DNA from: Chloroflexota bacterium
GTDB lineage: Bacteria; Chloroflexota; Anaerolineae; UBA4142; SHND01
DNA length: 39,614 nucleotides
Direction: 5' to 3'
Assembly (NCBI GenBank): GCA_016209205.1
Contig: JACQWQ010000054.1
Span: 1 to 39,614, forward strand
The position numbers and the translations under genes are program-made. Positions 16,348-23,082 of this stretch are shown here, piece by piece. Each line of letters starts with the position of its first letter. The first letter of the stretch is position 1. The notes beneath the pieces are model-generated. The model did no database searches. It was given only the letters and a program-made list of their open reading frames with translations, and had not been told where the DNA came from.

Positions 16348-16366
16348 TTCTGTGACGCGTAGATAC

Positions 16367-16388
16367 GACGAATGAATTCGTCACTACG
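16367..16388. repeat. GACGAATGAATTCGTC-ACTACG dispersed repeat
   Basis: This palindrome abuts the tusA ribosome site. It is the sister copy of 10471-10492, sharing the palindromic core and the ACTACG tail. Confidence 0.6.
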
Positions 16389-16401
16389 AGGAGTAAAACA
16401 A

Positions 16402-16650
16402 ATGGCAACGCAAGTGCTCACCCAAGCCGACCTGTTTCTCGACAGTAAAAATCTGTTGTGCCCGATGCCGGTTATTAAATTGTCTCAAGCCATCAAACAC
16501 ATTGACGTTGGGCAAACCATTTTGACCGAGACGACCGATCCCGGTTCCAAGCACGACATTGCCGCGTGGGCGCGGCAAACCGGACATGAATTACTTTCCA
16601 GCGAACAAGACGGGCGCGTGTTCCGCTTTCTCATTCGCCGAACGCGGTAG
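16402..16650 (+). CDS. tusA: TusA-family sulfurtransferase
   Basis: This 82-residue protein has the TusA/SirA signature DSKNLLCPMPVIKLSQAIKHI, with catalytic Cys20 in CPMP. It continues TILTETTDPGSKHDIAAWARQTGHELLS, and RVFRFLIRR ends the domain. TusA carries persulfide sulfur to acceptors such as tRNA-thiolation proteins or DsrE-type partners. GAGGAG (16388-16393) lies 8 bp before the ATG. A DsrE2-type gene follows after 44 bp, the common tusA-dsrE2 pairing in sulfur-trafficking operons. Confidence 0.9.
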   Translation: MATQVLTQADLFLDSKNLLCPMPVIKLSQAIKHIDVGQTILTETTDPGSKHDIAAWARQTGHELLSSEQDGRVFRFLIRRTR

Positions 16651-16694
16651 GGGCGGCGCCTCGTGCCCGCCCTTGCTTCATAAGGGGAAGAATT

Positions 16695-17242
16695 ATGGAT
16701 ACAGAGATTCAAAAATATATAGACGAACGCGTGGAAAAACGCGTCGCCGAAATTTTGGCGCAGCGCGAACACGCGCACACGTCGCGTCCTAAACGGCTCG
16801 CGCTCGTCGCGTCCAAGGGTTCGCTCGACATGGCGTACCCGCCGCTGATCCTCGCTTCGACGGCGGTGAGTATGGGCTGGGAGGTCGGCGTGTTTTTTAC
16901 GTTCTACGGACTTGACATCGTAAACAAAAACAAACTTCCCACTTTGAAGGTCGCGCCCATCGGCAATCCGGCAATGCCCGCGCCGATTTCGTCGGCATAT
17001 TGCCAGGCATGACACCGCTCGCGACGGCGATGATGAAATCGTGGTTCGACCGCGCGAACATTCCACCGCTCCAAGAATTGATTGACGTGACGCGCGAGGG
17101 CGGAGGGCATTTGTACGCCTGCACGACGACGATGGGTGTAATGGGCGTGAGGGAGGAAAATCTAATCGAAGGCGTCGAGTGTCGCGGCGCGGCGGCGTTT
17201 CTCGAATTCGCCGCAGGCGCGGACGTGTCGTTGTTCATCTAA
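16695..17242 (+). pseudogene. DsrE2-like sulfur carrier protein, broken by one frameshift
   Basis: The first frame (16695-17012) has a helical N-terminus (IQKYIDERVEKRVAEILAQ) then KRLALVASKGSLDMAYPPLILAST and VGVFFTFYGLDIVNKNKL, ending in GNPAMPAP. The second frame (17000-17242, with homology from about 16985) gives GMTPLATAMMKSWFDRANIP, LYACTTTMGVMGVREENLIEG and GAAAFLEFAAGADVSLFI. This is a full DsrE2 protein of about 182 residues apart from one missing base between about 16971 and 16987. The conserved Cys in YACTTTMGV is kept. It would receive sulfur from the adjacent TusA. Sequence quality on both sides suggests a consensus error or very recent inactivation. Confidence 0.8.
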
Positions 17243-17252
17243 CCGCGAGACC

Positions 17253-17344
17253 TGACGGGTTTTTGAGACGTACGTTTCACGAATCGCGGAAGCGCTGTAC
17301 ATCGCGAAGGAGTTGTGTGACGCGTACGCTTTAAAAACCTGTCA
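17253..17344. repeat. 22-bp imperfect inverted repeat after dsrE2
   Basis: The arm 17253-17274 pairs with 17323-17344. Of 22 positions, 18 match and all four differences are purine transitions that could still pair as G-U in one RNA strand. It lies 10 bp after the dsrE2 stop and may form part of a terminator or processing hairpin. Confidence 0.5.
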
Positions 17345-17358
17345 CAGTAGATCGCAAT

Positions 17359-17579
17359 TTGTCATTGCGAGCGGAGCGTTCTTTGCAGAGCGTGGCAATC
17401 CCGGCGTGCAACCCGGAGAGATTGCTTCGTCGCAAACACCGCTCCTGCTCAGAAACTTCCAACTGTCATTCTGAAGGGACTGAAGAATCTCTATGCCAAA
17501 CCAGAGATGCTTCGTCCCTCAGCATGACAGTTTCTTCAGGTCACGCAGCCCGCGTGGGCTGGACATCTCGCAATGACAA
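17359..17579. repeat. Nested palindromic repeat element (TTGTCATTGCGAG type)
   Basis: Outer arms TTGTCATTGCGAG (17359-17371) and CTCGCAATGACAA (17567-17579) are exact complements. Inside lies a second element with CTGTCATTCTGA (17463-17474) and TCAGCATGACAG (17519-17530). The right flank CAGCCCGCG(T)GGGCTG..CATCTC closely matches the right end of the element at 30172-30336. No ORF is supported. TGTCATT..GAG elements are known as abundant dispersed repeats in many genomes. Confidence 0.75.
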
Positions 17580-17604
17580 CCCAAAACTGGGTCTTGATGT
17601 CCTT

Positions 17605-18993
17605 TTATTGCGCGGCGGTCAATTTGTAAATCACCCCGTTGCCGTGTCCGACCACGTACAGCTCGCCTACTTCGTCCTCGCCAAAGGAACTGATATCGTC
17701 GTCGAACTTTCCGACTCGATTGGTTTGCCATTGCCCATTCGCATTGCGCGTCGTCGCCCACACAATCCCCGAACAATAATCTGCAAAAATATAGGTTCCG
17801 ACGAGCCACGGATATTTTTGTCCGCGATACACATAGCCGCCCGTAATCGAGCAACCGAGGTCGTGGGAATAAAAAACGATGGGCGCAATCAAATCGTTAC
17901 GCGCACAATTCTGGTTCTCGTCGTAGCACTCGTCGCCCTCCAAAATCCGCCAGCCGTAATTCTCGCCTCCCTTTGACGACGCGGGTTGAAAATCCACTTC
18001 TTCTTTGCTGTTCTGTCCCACATCGGCAATATACAAATCGCCGGTCGCGCGGTCAAAGGAAAACCGCCACGGATTGCGCAAACCGTACGCCCAAATTTCG
18101 GGGCGCGCATTGGCTTGATTCACGAACGGATTCGTCGGCGGAATTTGGTACGTGTCCGCGTTTACGTCAAGGCGCAAGATTTTGCCGAGGAGTGTGTTCA
18201 AGTTTTGACCATTGCCGATGCTGCCGTGACGATCTCCCGCGCCCCCACCGTCGCCCGTGCCGACGTACAAATATCCGTCGGGACCAAATGCCAACATACC
18301 GCCGTTATGATTGGGTTCCAGCCCATCCACCGTGAACAGAATCTGTTCGCTGTTGGCATCGGCGGTGTTCGGATCGTCCGAGACGCGATAACGCGCAATG
18401 ACGTTGTCGCCATCCTGCGCGCGGGAATAGTTCACAAAAAACAATCCGTTGTTCTTGTAATCGGGATGAAACGCCAGACCGAGCAGACCTTGTTCGTTGC
18501 CCCGCGTCGTAATTTTGTCGCGGATGTCGAGAAAGGGTTCCGCGCGCAGGCGTCCGTTTTCGGCAATCCAAATGCGTCCCGGCTGTTCCACGACAAAAAG
18601 CCGCCCGGTGCCATCGCCCGCGTGTGTGACGAACACCGGTCGCGTCAAATCGCTGATGAGCGGCTCCGCGGCGAGTGAAAACGAACCATTGTTCGATGCG
18701 ACGCGCGTATCCGTCGGAGCGGGTCGCGTTGGCGTTTTCGTCGCGGTCGGCGGAACTTGTGTAGCGGTCGGCGGAATTTTTGTTGCCGTCGGCGCGTCGG
18801 TTGGTGGAGGTACTGTGCGCGTGGCAGCAAGAATCACAATTTCCGTAGGCGCGTCGAGCGTTGCGGTCGGAGGTCGGGTCGGCGGTGCTTGCAACGTTTC
18901 GCCGCGCGGCGGATCCTTCAAAGCAATGCCACATGCGGTACAAGCAAGCGCCAGTACGCCGAGCAAAACGAATACCATTTGTTTTTGTTTCAT
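17605..18993 (-). CDS. PQQ-dependent sugar dehydrogenase-like lipoprotein (GSDH family)
   Basis: This 462-residue protein has a lipoprotein-type signal (MVFVLLGVLALACTACG; Cys18 or Cys21). A Thr/Pro-rich linker of about 75 residues follows, then a six-bladed beta-propeller of the glucose/sorbosone dehydrogenase family: LTRPVFVTHAGDGTGRLFVVEQPGRI, GLLGLAFHPDY, NHNGGMLAFGPDGYLYVGTGDGG, GKILRLDV, WAYGLRNPWRFSFD, ADVGQNSKEEVDF, NYGWRILEG, GGYVYRG. These enzymes oxidise sugars, or bind PQQ/Ca2+, outside the membrane. Many family members are uncharacterised, so activity is only inferred. It is divergent from the CAP-domain gene. Confidence 0.9.
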   Translation of the reverse strand: MKQKQMVFVLLGVLALACTACGIALKDPPRGETLQAPPTRPPTATLDAPTEIVILAATRTVPPPTDAPTATKIPPTATQVPPTATKTPTRPAPTDTRVASNNGSFSLAAEPLISDLTRPVFVTHAGDGTGRLFVVEQPGRIWIAENGRLRAEPFLDIRDKITTRGNEQGLLGLAFHPDYKNNGLFFVNYSRAQDGDNVIARYRVSDDPNTADANSEQILFTVDGLEPNHNGGMLAFGPDGYLYVGTGDGGGAGDRHGSIGNGQNLNTLLGKILRLDVNADTYQIPPTNPFVNQANARPEIWAYGLRNPWRFSFDRATGDLYIADVGQNSKEEVDFQPASSKGGENYGWRILEGDECYDENQNCARNDLIAPIVFYSHDLGCSITGGYVYRGQKYPWLVGTYIFADYCSGIVWATTRNANGQWQTNRVGKFDDDISSFGEDEVGELYVVGHGNGVIYKLTAAQ

Positions 18994-19217
18994 GGCAAGT
19001 TCACGTCGAGCGGAGCGCGCAAGAGCGATAGCGACATCTTATGTGTATCCCGCCCATGCGACAAATCTGGCGGGGGTCGTACCGGCAAAGTTCCGCGTGA
19101 CTTTTTCAGAGTATAATTCTTGGACACCGGAAGCAAGCGATGTGGAAAGTTATCCCGTCACTTGTCACTCATCACCTTTTCAGGGGGGGCATTCATTGCG
19201 TTACAAGGAGGTCGGCA

Positions 19218-20435
19218 ATGCAGCTGCAATCTCGCACCCCGATTGGGCGTGCCCTACTCTCGCTCGGAATGATTGGCGGATTCGTTTTGTTCCTCGCCTT
19301 CCTGAACGTTTCTACATCCGCCGCCGCACCCGAAACAAAATACCGCAGAACCCTCCACGCGGGTGACCGCCTCGTCATCGCCGCGCAAGCGTGTCAACTC
19401 CAAATTCGCTCCCAATCCGCGTCTTTGGTCGTCGTGCGTTGTGCGGCGAGCAATGCGCGCGCGGAAAAAATCAACGCGCCGCGCGCAAAATCAAAACTTG
19501 TCTTGCACAATCGGGACCGAGTACGCATCACCGCCAACGGCTGCGCACTGCAAATCGCGTCCGCGCGCGCGACGCGCGTCGTGGTCAAATGTCCGGGCAG
19601 CGCACCAACCGATTGGCTTGGCTTTGTGAACGCATATCGCGCGCTGGCGGATTTGCCTGCCGTCACAGAAAACGCGACGTGGAGTCAAGGCGATTGGTTG
19701 CACGCGCGTTACATGGTGAAAAACGATTACATCGGACACGACGAAGACCCGAGCAATCCATGGTACACCGTCGAAGGACGCGCCGCCGCGCAAAACAGCG
19801 ATCTCGCCGTCAGCAGTAGCGCGGCGATGAGCGACCAAACGGCGATTGAGCTGTGGATGGGCGCGCCGTTTCACGCGGTGGGGATTATTGACCCCGCGCT
19901 CGCACAGGTCGGTTACGGCAGTTACCGCGAAAGCGACGGAGGTTATCAAACGGGCGCGGGTTTGGATGTGCTGCGCGGTTTGGGCAGCATTCCGCCTGCG
20001 GTGACGTATCCCGTCAAGTGGCCCGGCAGTGGCAAAACCGTTGCGCTGCGTTCGTACGATGGCGGCGAGTATCCGAATCCGCTTGCGAGCTGCGCGGGCT
20101 ACACCGTTCCCTCCGGCTTGCCGCTCATTTTGCAAATCGGCGATGGTTCGCTCACCCCAAACGTCACGGCGCACTCGTTCAAACAAGGCGCCGCCGAACT
20201 CGAACATTGCATCTACGACGAAACCCACTACACAAACCCCGACATTTCGCAGCAAAATCTGGTGCGCAGCATTCTCAACGCGCGCGATGCAATCGTGTTG
20301 ATTCCGCGTGCGTCATTGACCGCTGGCAATACGTACACCGCTTCGCTTACGACGAACGGCAATACGTACGCGTGGTCGTTCACGATTGCGAGCAGCGCGC
20401 GGGATTTGCTATTGTCGGATGCGGAAATGCGTTGA
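19218..20435 (+). CDS. Secreted CAP-domain (SCP/PR-1-like) protein
   Basis: This protein of about 405 residues starts at an ATG with AAGGAGGT (19205-19212). It has a signal peptide (LLSLGMIGGFVLFLAFLNVSTSAAA). Two Cys-containing beta repeats follow (ACQLQIRSQSASLVVVRC, GCALQIASARATRVVVKC). The CAP domain then shows WLGFVNAYRALADLPAV, WSQGDWLHARYMVKNDYIGH, SSAAMSDQTAIELWMGAPFHAVGIIDP and QVGYGSY. CAP proteins are extracellular and often of unknown function. The C-terminal 160 residues carry a beta-domain ending SLTTNGNTYAWSFTI, like bacterial Ig-like domains. A possible -10 (TATAAT, 19112-19117) lies upstream without a clear -35. Confidence 0.88.
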   Translation: MQLQSRTPIGRALLSLGMIGGFVLFLAFLNVSTSAAAPETKYRRTLHAGDRLVIAAQACQLQIRSQSASLVVVRCAASNARAEKINAPRAKSKLVLHNRDRVRITANGCALQIASARATRVVVKCPGSAPTDWLGFVNAYRALADLPAVTENATWSQGDWLHARYMVKNDYIGHDEDPSNPWYTVEGRAAAQNSDLAVSSSAAMSDQTAIELWMGAPFHAVGIIDPALAQVGYGSYRESDGGYQTGAGLDVLRGLGSIPPAVTYPVKWPGSGKTVALRSYDGGEYPNPLASCAGYTVPSGLPLILQIGDGSLTPNVTAHSFKQGAAELEHCIYDETHYTNPDISQQNLVRSILNARDAIVLIPRASLTAGNTYTASLTTNGNTYAWSFTIASSARDLLLSDAEMR

Positions 20436-20481
20436 TACAAAAAGCGGCAAATTCATTCGTCGAACGGTTCGCTGACGCGTG

Positions 20482-20490
20482 TGATATAAT
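20482..20490 (+). promoter_or_regulatory. Extended -10 promoter of the second AF2212-vapC module
   Basis: TGATATAAT (20482-20490) is an extended -10 element. No good -35 is seen at the usual distance. An AAGGG ribosome site (20509-20513) precedes the ATG at 20521. Confidence 0.5.
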
Positions 20491-20520
20491 CGCGTCACCA
20501 GCAGATTGAAGGGTAACGCT

Positions 20521-20823
20521 ATGCCAAACACACAAACGATTACTGCCATTTATGACAATGGCGTTTTGACGCCGCTGGAGCAAGTGCGGCTGCGGAAACG
20601 CCAAAAAGTGCGCCTCAAAATCTCGCCGTTGAACGGGCAGAAACGCAAGCGCGCCGCCAGTTCGCGCAGAACCAGCCGCCCCTCCAAGCGTGCGCAACAA
20701 ATCAAACTTGCGCGTGAATCGTTCGGCATGTGGGCAGATCGCCAAGATATAACAGACGATTGGCTCGATGAAATCCGCGCGGGGTGGGAACGTCGCCTGA
20801 ACGAACTCTATCAAGATGACTGA
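20521..20823 (+). CDS. AF2212-type antitoxin (DUF104)
   Basis: This 100-residue protein opens with the DUF104 signature TITAIYDNGVLTPLEQVRLRK then QKVRLKISPL. A basic linker (KRKRAASSRRTSRPSKRAQQ) may contact DNA. A C-terminal helix (DDWLDEIRAGWERRLNELYQ) likely wraps the toxin. It is paired with the PIN toxin whose start overlaps its end by 8 bp. It is only loosely similar to the 77-residue antitoxin at 14472, so the two modules are paralogous rather than a recent duplication. Confidence 0.82.
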   Translation: MPNTQTITAIYDNGVLTPLEQVRLRKRQKVRLKISPLNGQKRKRAASSRRTSRPSKRAQQIKLARESFGMWADRQDITDDWLDEIRAGWERRLNELYQDD

Positions 20824-21208
20824 ATACCTTTTTGATTCGACGGTGTTGATTGACCATCTGCGAGGGCGACCAGTGGTCGCACCTTACCTGAATGCCGTAT
20901 TCGACGGTACTACCAAGGCATGGTTTTCCGTAGTGACCGAAGCGGAACTATGGGCAGGCATTCGTTCTCCAGATGAACGGACAAAATACGAAGCGCTGTT
21001 CGCACTGATGAAGCGGATCAACGTCACAAAAGATATTGCACGACACGCGGGCAGCTACTTTGGCAAATATAGACACCAAGGATTATTCTTGCCGGATGCG
21101 TTGATTGCAGCCAGCGCGTTGATCAGCAAGAAAACCCTCTTGACACGAAACAGCAAACATTTCAGGTGGGTGCAAGACGATTTCAAGGTCGAGTTTTACA
21201 CGCTATAA
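20816..21208 (+). CDS. vapC: PIN-domain toxin (VapC-like RNase)
   Basis: This 130-residue PIN nuclease has Asp7 in YLFDSTVLIDHLRG, Glu42/Glu44 in VVTEAELWAGIR, Asp94 in LFLPDALIAASA and the final TRNSKHF motif. Catalytic acids are intact. It forms a translationally coupled pair with the preceding AF2212-type antitoxin. It is the first module of a run of four small toxin-antitoxin units at 20.5-23.0 kb. Confidence 0.87.
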   Translation: MTEYLFDSTVLIDHLRGRPVVAPYLNAVFDGTTKAWFSVVTEAELWAGIRSPDERTKYEALFALMKRINVTKDIARHAGSYFGKYRHQGLFLPDALIAASALISKKTLLTRNSKHFRWVQDDFKVEFYTL

Positions 21209-21246
21209 CTCGGCTCCCGAAAAACCTCAAAGGTCTCGTGATCGCG

Positions 21247-21663
21247 ATGAATTCAGCGGGCTGGACAATGGACGAGTTGGCTTTGCTGAGTGAAGCCACG
21301 CGCTTGCTCGGCGCAGCGTTTGGCTCACGCGCCGCGCTGTATGCGCGCATTCGACGCGGCACATTGTTCGCTGTACACGTAGGCAAACATTGGTATATTC
21401 CCCGCGTCGAAATCCGGCGTCTGAAACGCCAAGCGGCGCTGCATCAAAAAAAATCCATGCCCGCACTCACGCTGGATTTTCCTGACCCGGCGAATCAGGA
21501 ATTGCTCGCGTCCGTCTCTATCGCTAAACGTGGGCGCGCCGCGTTGGAGGCACAAGCATTTTTGCGCGGCACGCTACGCGCGCGGTTGCGCCGCATGTAT
21601 CCCGATTTATCCCCGCGCGAAATCACGTTCAAGTACTTTGAGCAAGTTGCGCGAAATGACTAG
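21247..21663 (+). CDS. Excisionase/MerR-like HTH protein, candidate antitoxin
   Basis: About 138 residues. The N-terminal half is a helix-turn-helix of the excisionase type: MDELALLSEATRLLGAAFGSRAALYARIRRGTLFAVHVGKHWYIPRVEIRRLKRQ. The C-terminal half is helical and ends LRARLRRMYPDLSPREITFKYFEQV. Its stop overlaps the start of a nucleotidyltransferase-fold gene by 8 bp, so the two are coupled. An HTH plus nucleotidyltransferase pair suggests a toxin-antitoxin unit analogous to AbiEi/AbiEii, but this HTH protein is shorter and I cannot name the family. A GTG at 21238 is an alternative start. Confidence 0.65.
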   Translation: MNSAGWTMDELALLSEATRLLGAAFGSRAALYARIRRGTLFAVHVGKHWYIPRVEIRRLKRQAALHQKKSMPALTLDFPDPANQELLASVSIAKRGRAALEAQAFLRGTLRARLRRMYPDLSPREITFKYFEQVARND

Positions 21664-22075
21664 CATCACACAACCCCTTTCTTTTTACGCCGAGGTACTG
21701 AAAGCGCTGGAAGAAATCAATGCGCCGTATATGATTATCGGCGCATTTGCGGCAGCAGCGTATGGCAGTGAACGCGCCACGCATGACGTGGACATGATTG
21801 TGGCATTGGCGGAATCGCACATGGACGCGCTTGCCGCGCATTTTCCATCGCCGCATTTTTACGCCGACCCCGAGCAGATGCGAAATGCCACTGCAGATGG
21901 CACATTGTTCAATATCATTGACAGCGCGCGCGGCGAAAAAGTGGACTTGATTCCCATTACGCTCGACGCGCGTTACCAAGAAGCGTTTTCGCGCCGCATT
22001 CGTTTGGCATTTGAAGATTTAAACGGCGAGTTGGTACAAGCATGGTATGCGCGCCCCGACGATGTGATTGGGTGA
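21656..22075 (+). pseudogene. Nucleotidyltransferase-fold protein, C-terminally truncated
   Basis: This 139-residue protein has a minimal nucleotidyltransferase motif: PYMIIGAFAAAAYGSERATHDVDMIV (G..AxxxYG..R.T.D.D), then FNIIDSARGEKVDLIPI. It ends abruptly at RPDDVIG. In related proteins the P.DVI motif continues into a K-L-rich helix and a further 50-60 residues. The stop falls 17 bp from the broken end of a convergent RelE-like toxin gene, so one deletion probably removed both 3' ends. The toxin may be inactive. AbiEii/MNT-like is the closest named class I can suggest. Confidence 0.6.
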
Positions 22076-22091
22076 AACTTGAGGATTTTTT

Positions 22092-22130
22092 TTAGGATTT
22101 CCAAAATTTGGGTGTTGCTCTCGACTTCAT
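22092..22130 (-). pseudogene. RelE/ParE-like toxin, only the first 12 codons left
   Basis: Overlapping the stop of the 54-residue antitoxin as ATGA, this frame reads MKSRATPKFWKS and then stops in an A-rich tract. TP.FWK is the usual opening of RelE-like toxins whose middle reads NP.HPSL.FK, the type seen as a C-terminal remnant at 650-895. The rest of the gene is missing and the sequence passes straight into the convergent nucleotidyltransferase gene. Confidence 0.5.
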
Positions 22131-22291
22131 TTCGGGGCAAGTCGTCCATCTGCGGTAATATCAATTTCAGTGGTGCGCCCCGCGTAATAATCTGCCCGCA
22201 CCTCACGCGCCATTTCGAGCAAAAGTTCTTGCGACTCGGCGCGCGCCAGCAACTCATCCCACTTTTTATCGCCCTCTGATTCGTTGACCAT
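22127..22291 (-). CDS. Small antitoxin-like protein (54 aa) of a RelE-type module
   Basis: The frame MVNESEGDKKWDELLARAES continues QELLLEMAREVRADYYAGRT and ends DITADGRLAPK. An acidic helical protein of this size with the DKKWDELLARAESQ and GRTTEID patterns is typical of antitoxins encoded just before RelE-like toxins. The toxin ATG overlaps its stop by 4 bp but only 12 codons survive. It is too short for ordinary ORF lists. It lies 5 bp downstream of the DUF6516/TumE-like gene and may be cotranscribed with it. Confidence 0.65.
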   Translation of the reverse strand: MVNESEGDKKWDELLARAESQELLLEMAREVRADYYAGRTTEIDITADGRLAPK

Positions 22292-22296
22292 CTCGA

Positions 22297-22725
22297 TCAC
22301 CTGTCGACTACAATCATTTTTTCAATCTCTTGAATCAATATCGCCAAATTCGGTTCCGAGAAACTCAATCCAGGCGCAGGTACGCGGTGATGTCTAATGT
22401 CGGGCGGAACATGTTTATGGTGCGGATGCGTGCTTGCCAGTGTTGGCTCATCCGGATGCGGCTGTGAATCGTACCAATAGATTTTGTCGTTCCCGTGCCA
22501 AGCTTCGTACGAATAACCCTCTATCTGTAACCCGCCGTTTTCCCAGACAAGGCGTTCATACACGGACAAGCGAAAGTCACGACCAAAAAACAACTCGCCC
22601 GTCAATTCGGCATAATGCCGCCCGCGCTGTATCAATAGTAACGTCGAACTTTCGATGCTCTTGAATTGCTGCGGCAGTGAATAAACAAAGAGTTCGTATT
22701 CACGCAGCGATTGGAATGGGTTCAT
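22297..22725 (-). CDS. DUF6516/TumE-like toxin candidate
   Basis: This 142-residue protein shows the DUF6516 (TumE-type) pattern: YAELTGELFFGRDFRLSVYERL, GLQIEGYSYEAWHGNDKIYWYDSQPHPDEP, and THPHHKHVPPDIRHH, close to the family's W.D..PHHP....PHHKH core. The His-rich motif and the acidic residues may form the active site. Its start overlaps the preceding 98-residue gene by 26 bp, an arrangement typical of coupled toxin-antitoxin genes. Function is inferred from family context only. Confidence 0.7.
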   Translation of the reverse strand: MNPFQSLREYELFVYSLPQQFKSIESSTLLLIQRGRHYAELTGELFFGRDFRLSVYERLVWENGGLQIEGYSYEAWHGNDKIYWYDSQPHPDEPTLASTHPHHKHVPPDIRHHRVPAPGLSFSEPNLAILIQEIEKMIVVDR

Positions 22726-22996
22726 GGCGCGCGGTTCTTTCGATCATTTGGGCGATGCTCTGCGACTCGGAACGCAAAGCTTGAATGGCAACGCGATATT
22801 GTTCGTGGCGGCGCAGCCAAATTTGGTAGGCGCTCGCCCACGCCGTCCAATCGCGCACCCACAAATCATCGGGCGGTTCTTCTCCCGCCTGATACGCTTG
22901 ATAAAACGTTTCTGAAAGCACACCGTATTTGCGTTCATACGCGCGCATCTCGTCTTGCAGCGTGTACATATCATAAAGAATATCATCGAGAGTCAT
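22700..22996 (-). CDS. Conserved small protein, likely antitoxin of the TumE-like toxin
   Basis: This 98-residue, mostly helical, acidic protein starts MTLDDILYDMYTLQDEMRAYERKYGVLSETFYQAYQAG and contains a Trp-rich WVRDWTAWASAYQIWLRRHEQY segment. Small genes of this type, with AYERKYG..SE.FY, regularly precede DUF6516 genes. No HTH is visible, so neutralisation by direct binding is more likely than DNA-based autoregulation. It overlaps its partner by 26 bp. Confidence 0.65.
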   Translation of the reverse strand: MTLDDILYDMYTLQDEMRAYERKYGVLSETFYQAYQAGEEPPDDLWVRDWTAWASAYQIWLRRHEQYRVAIQALRSESQSIAQMIERTARHEPIPIAA

Positions 22997-23039
22997 AGCG
23001 CCTACTCCTTGACCTAATTTTACACCAACACCCCGTAGA

Positions 23040-23080
23040 AAAAAACCTCGCAGGTCTTCAAGACCTGCGAGGTTTTTTCA
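23040..23080 (-). terminator. Intrinsic terminator of the A2M gene (shared hairpin type)
   Basis: AACCTCGCAGGTCTT (23044-23058) and its exact complement (23060-23074) form a long stem flanked by A and T runs, so it works in either direction. The same CCTGCGAGGTCT core builds the terminator at 39091-39135, making it a repeated terminator family. Confidence 0.85.
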
Positions 23081-23082
23081 TT

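Noticed and set aside
19491..20255. A 254-codon minus-strand frame opposite the CAP-domain gene
   Set aside because: Arg-rich composition; the plus frame has a signal peptide, ribosome site and a clear CAP domain.
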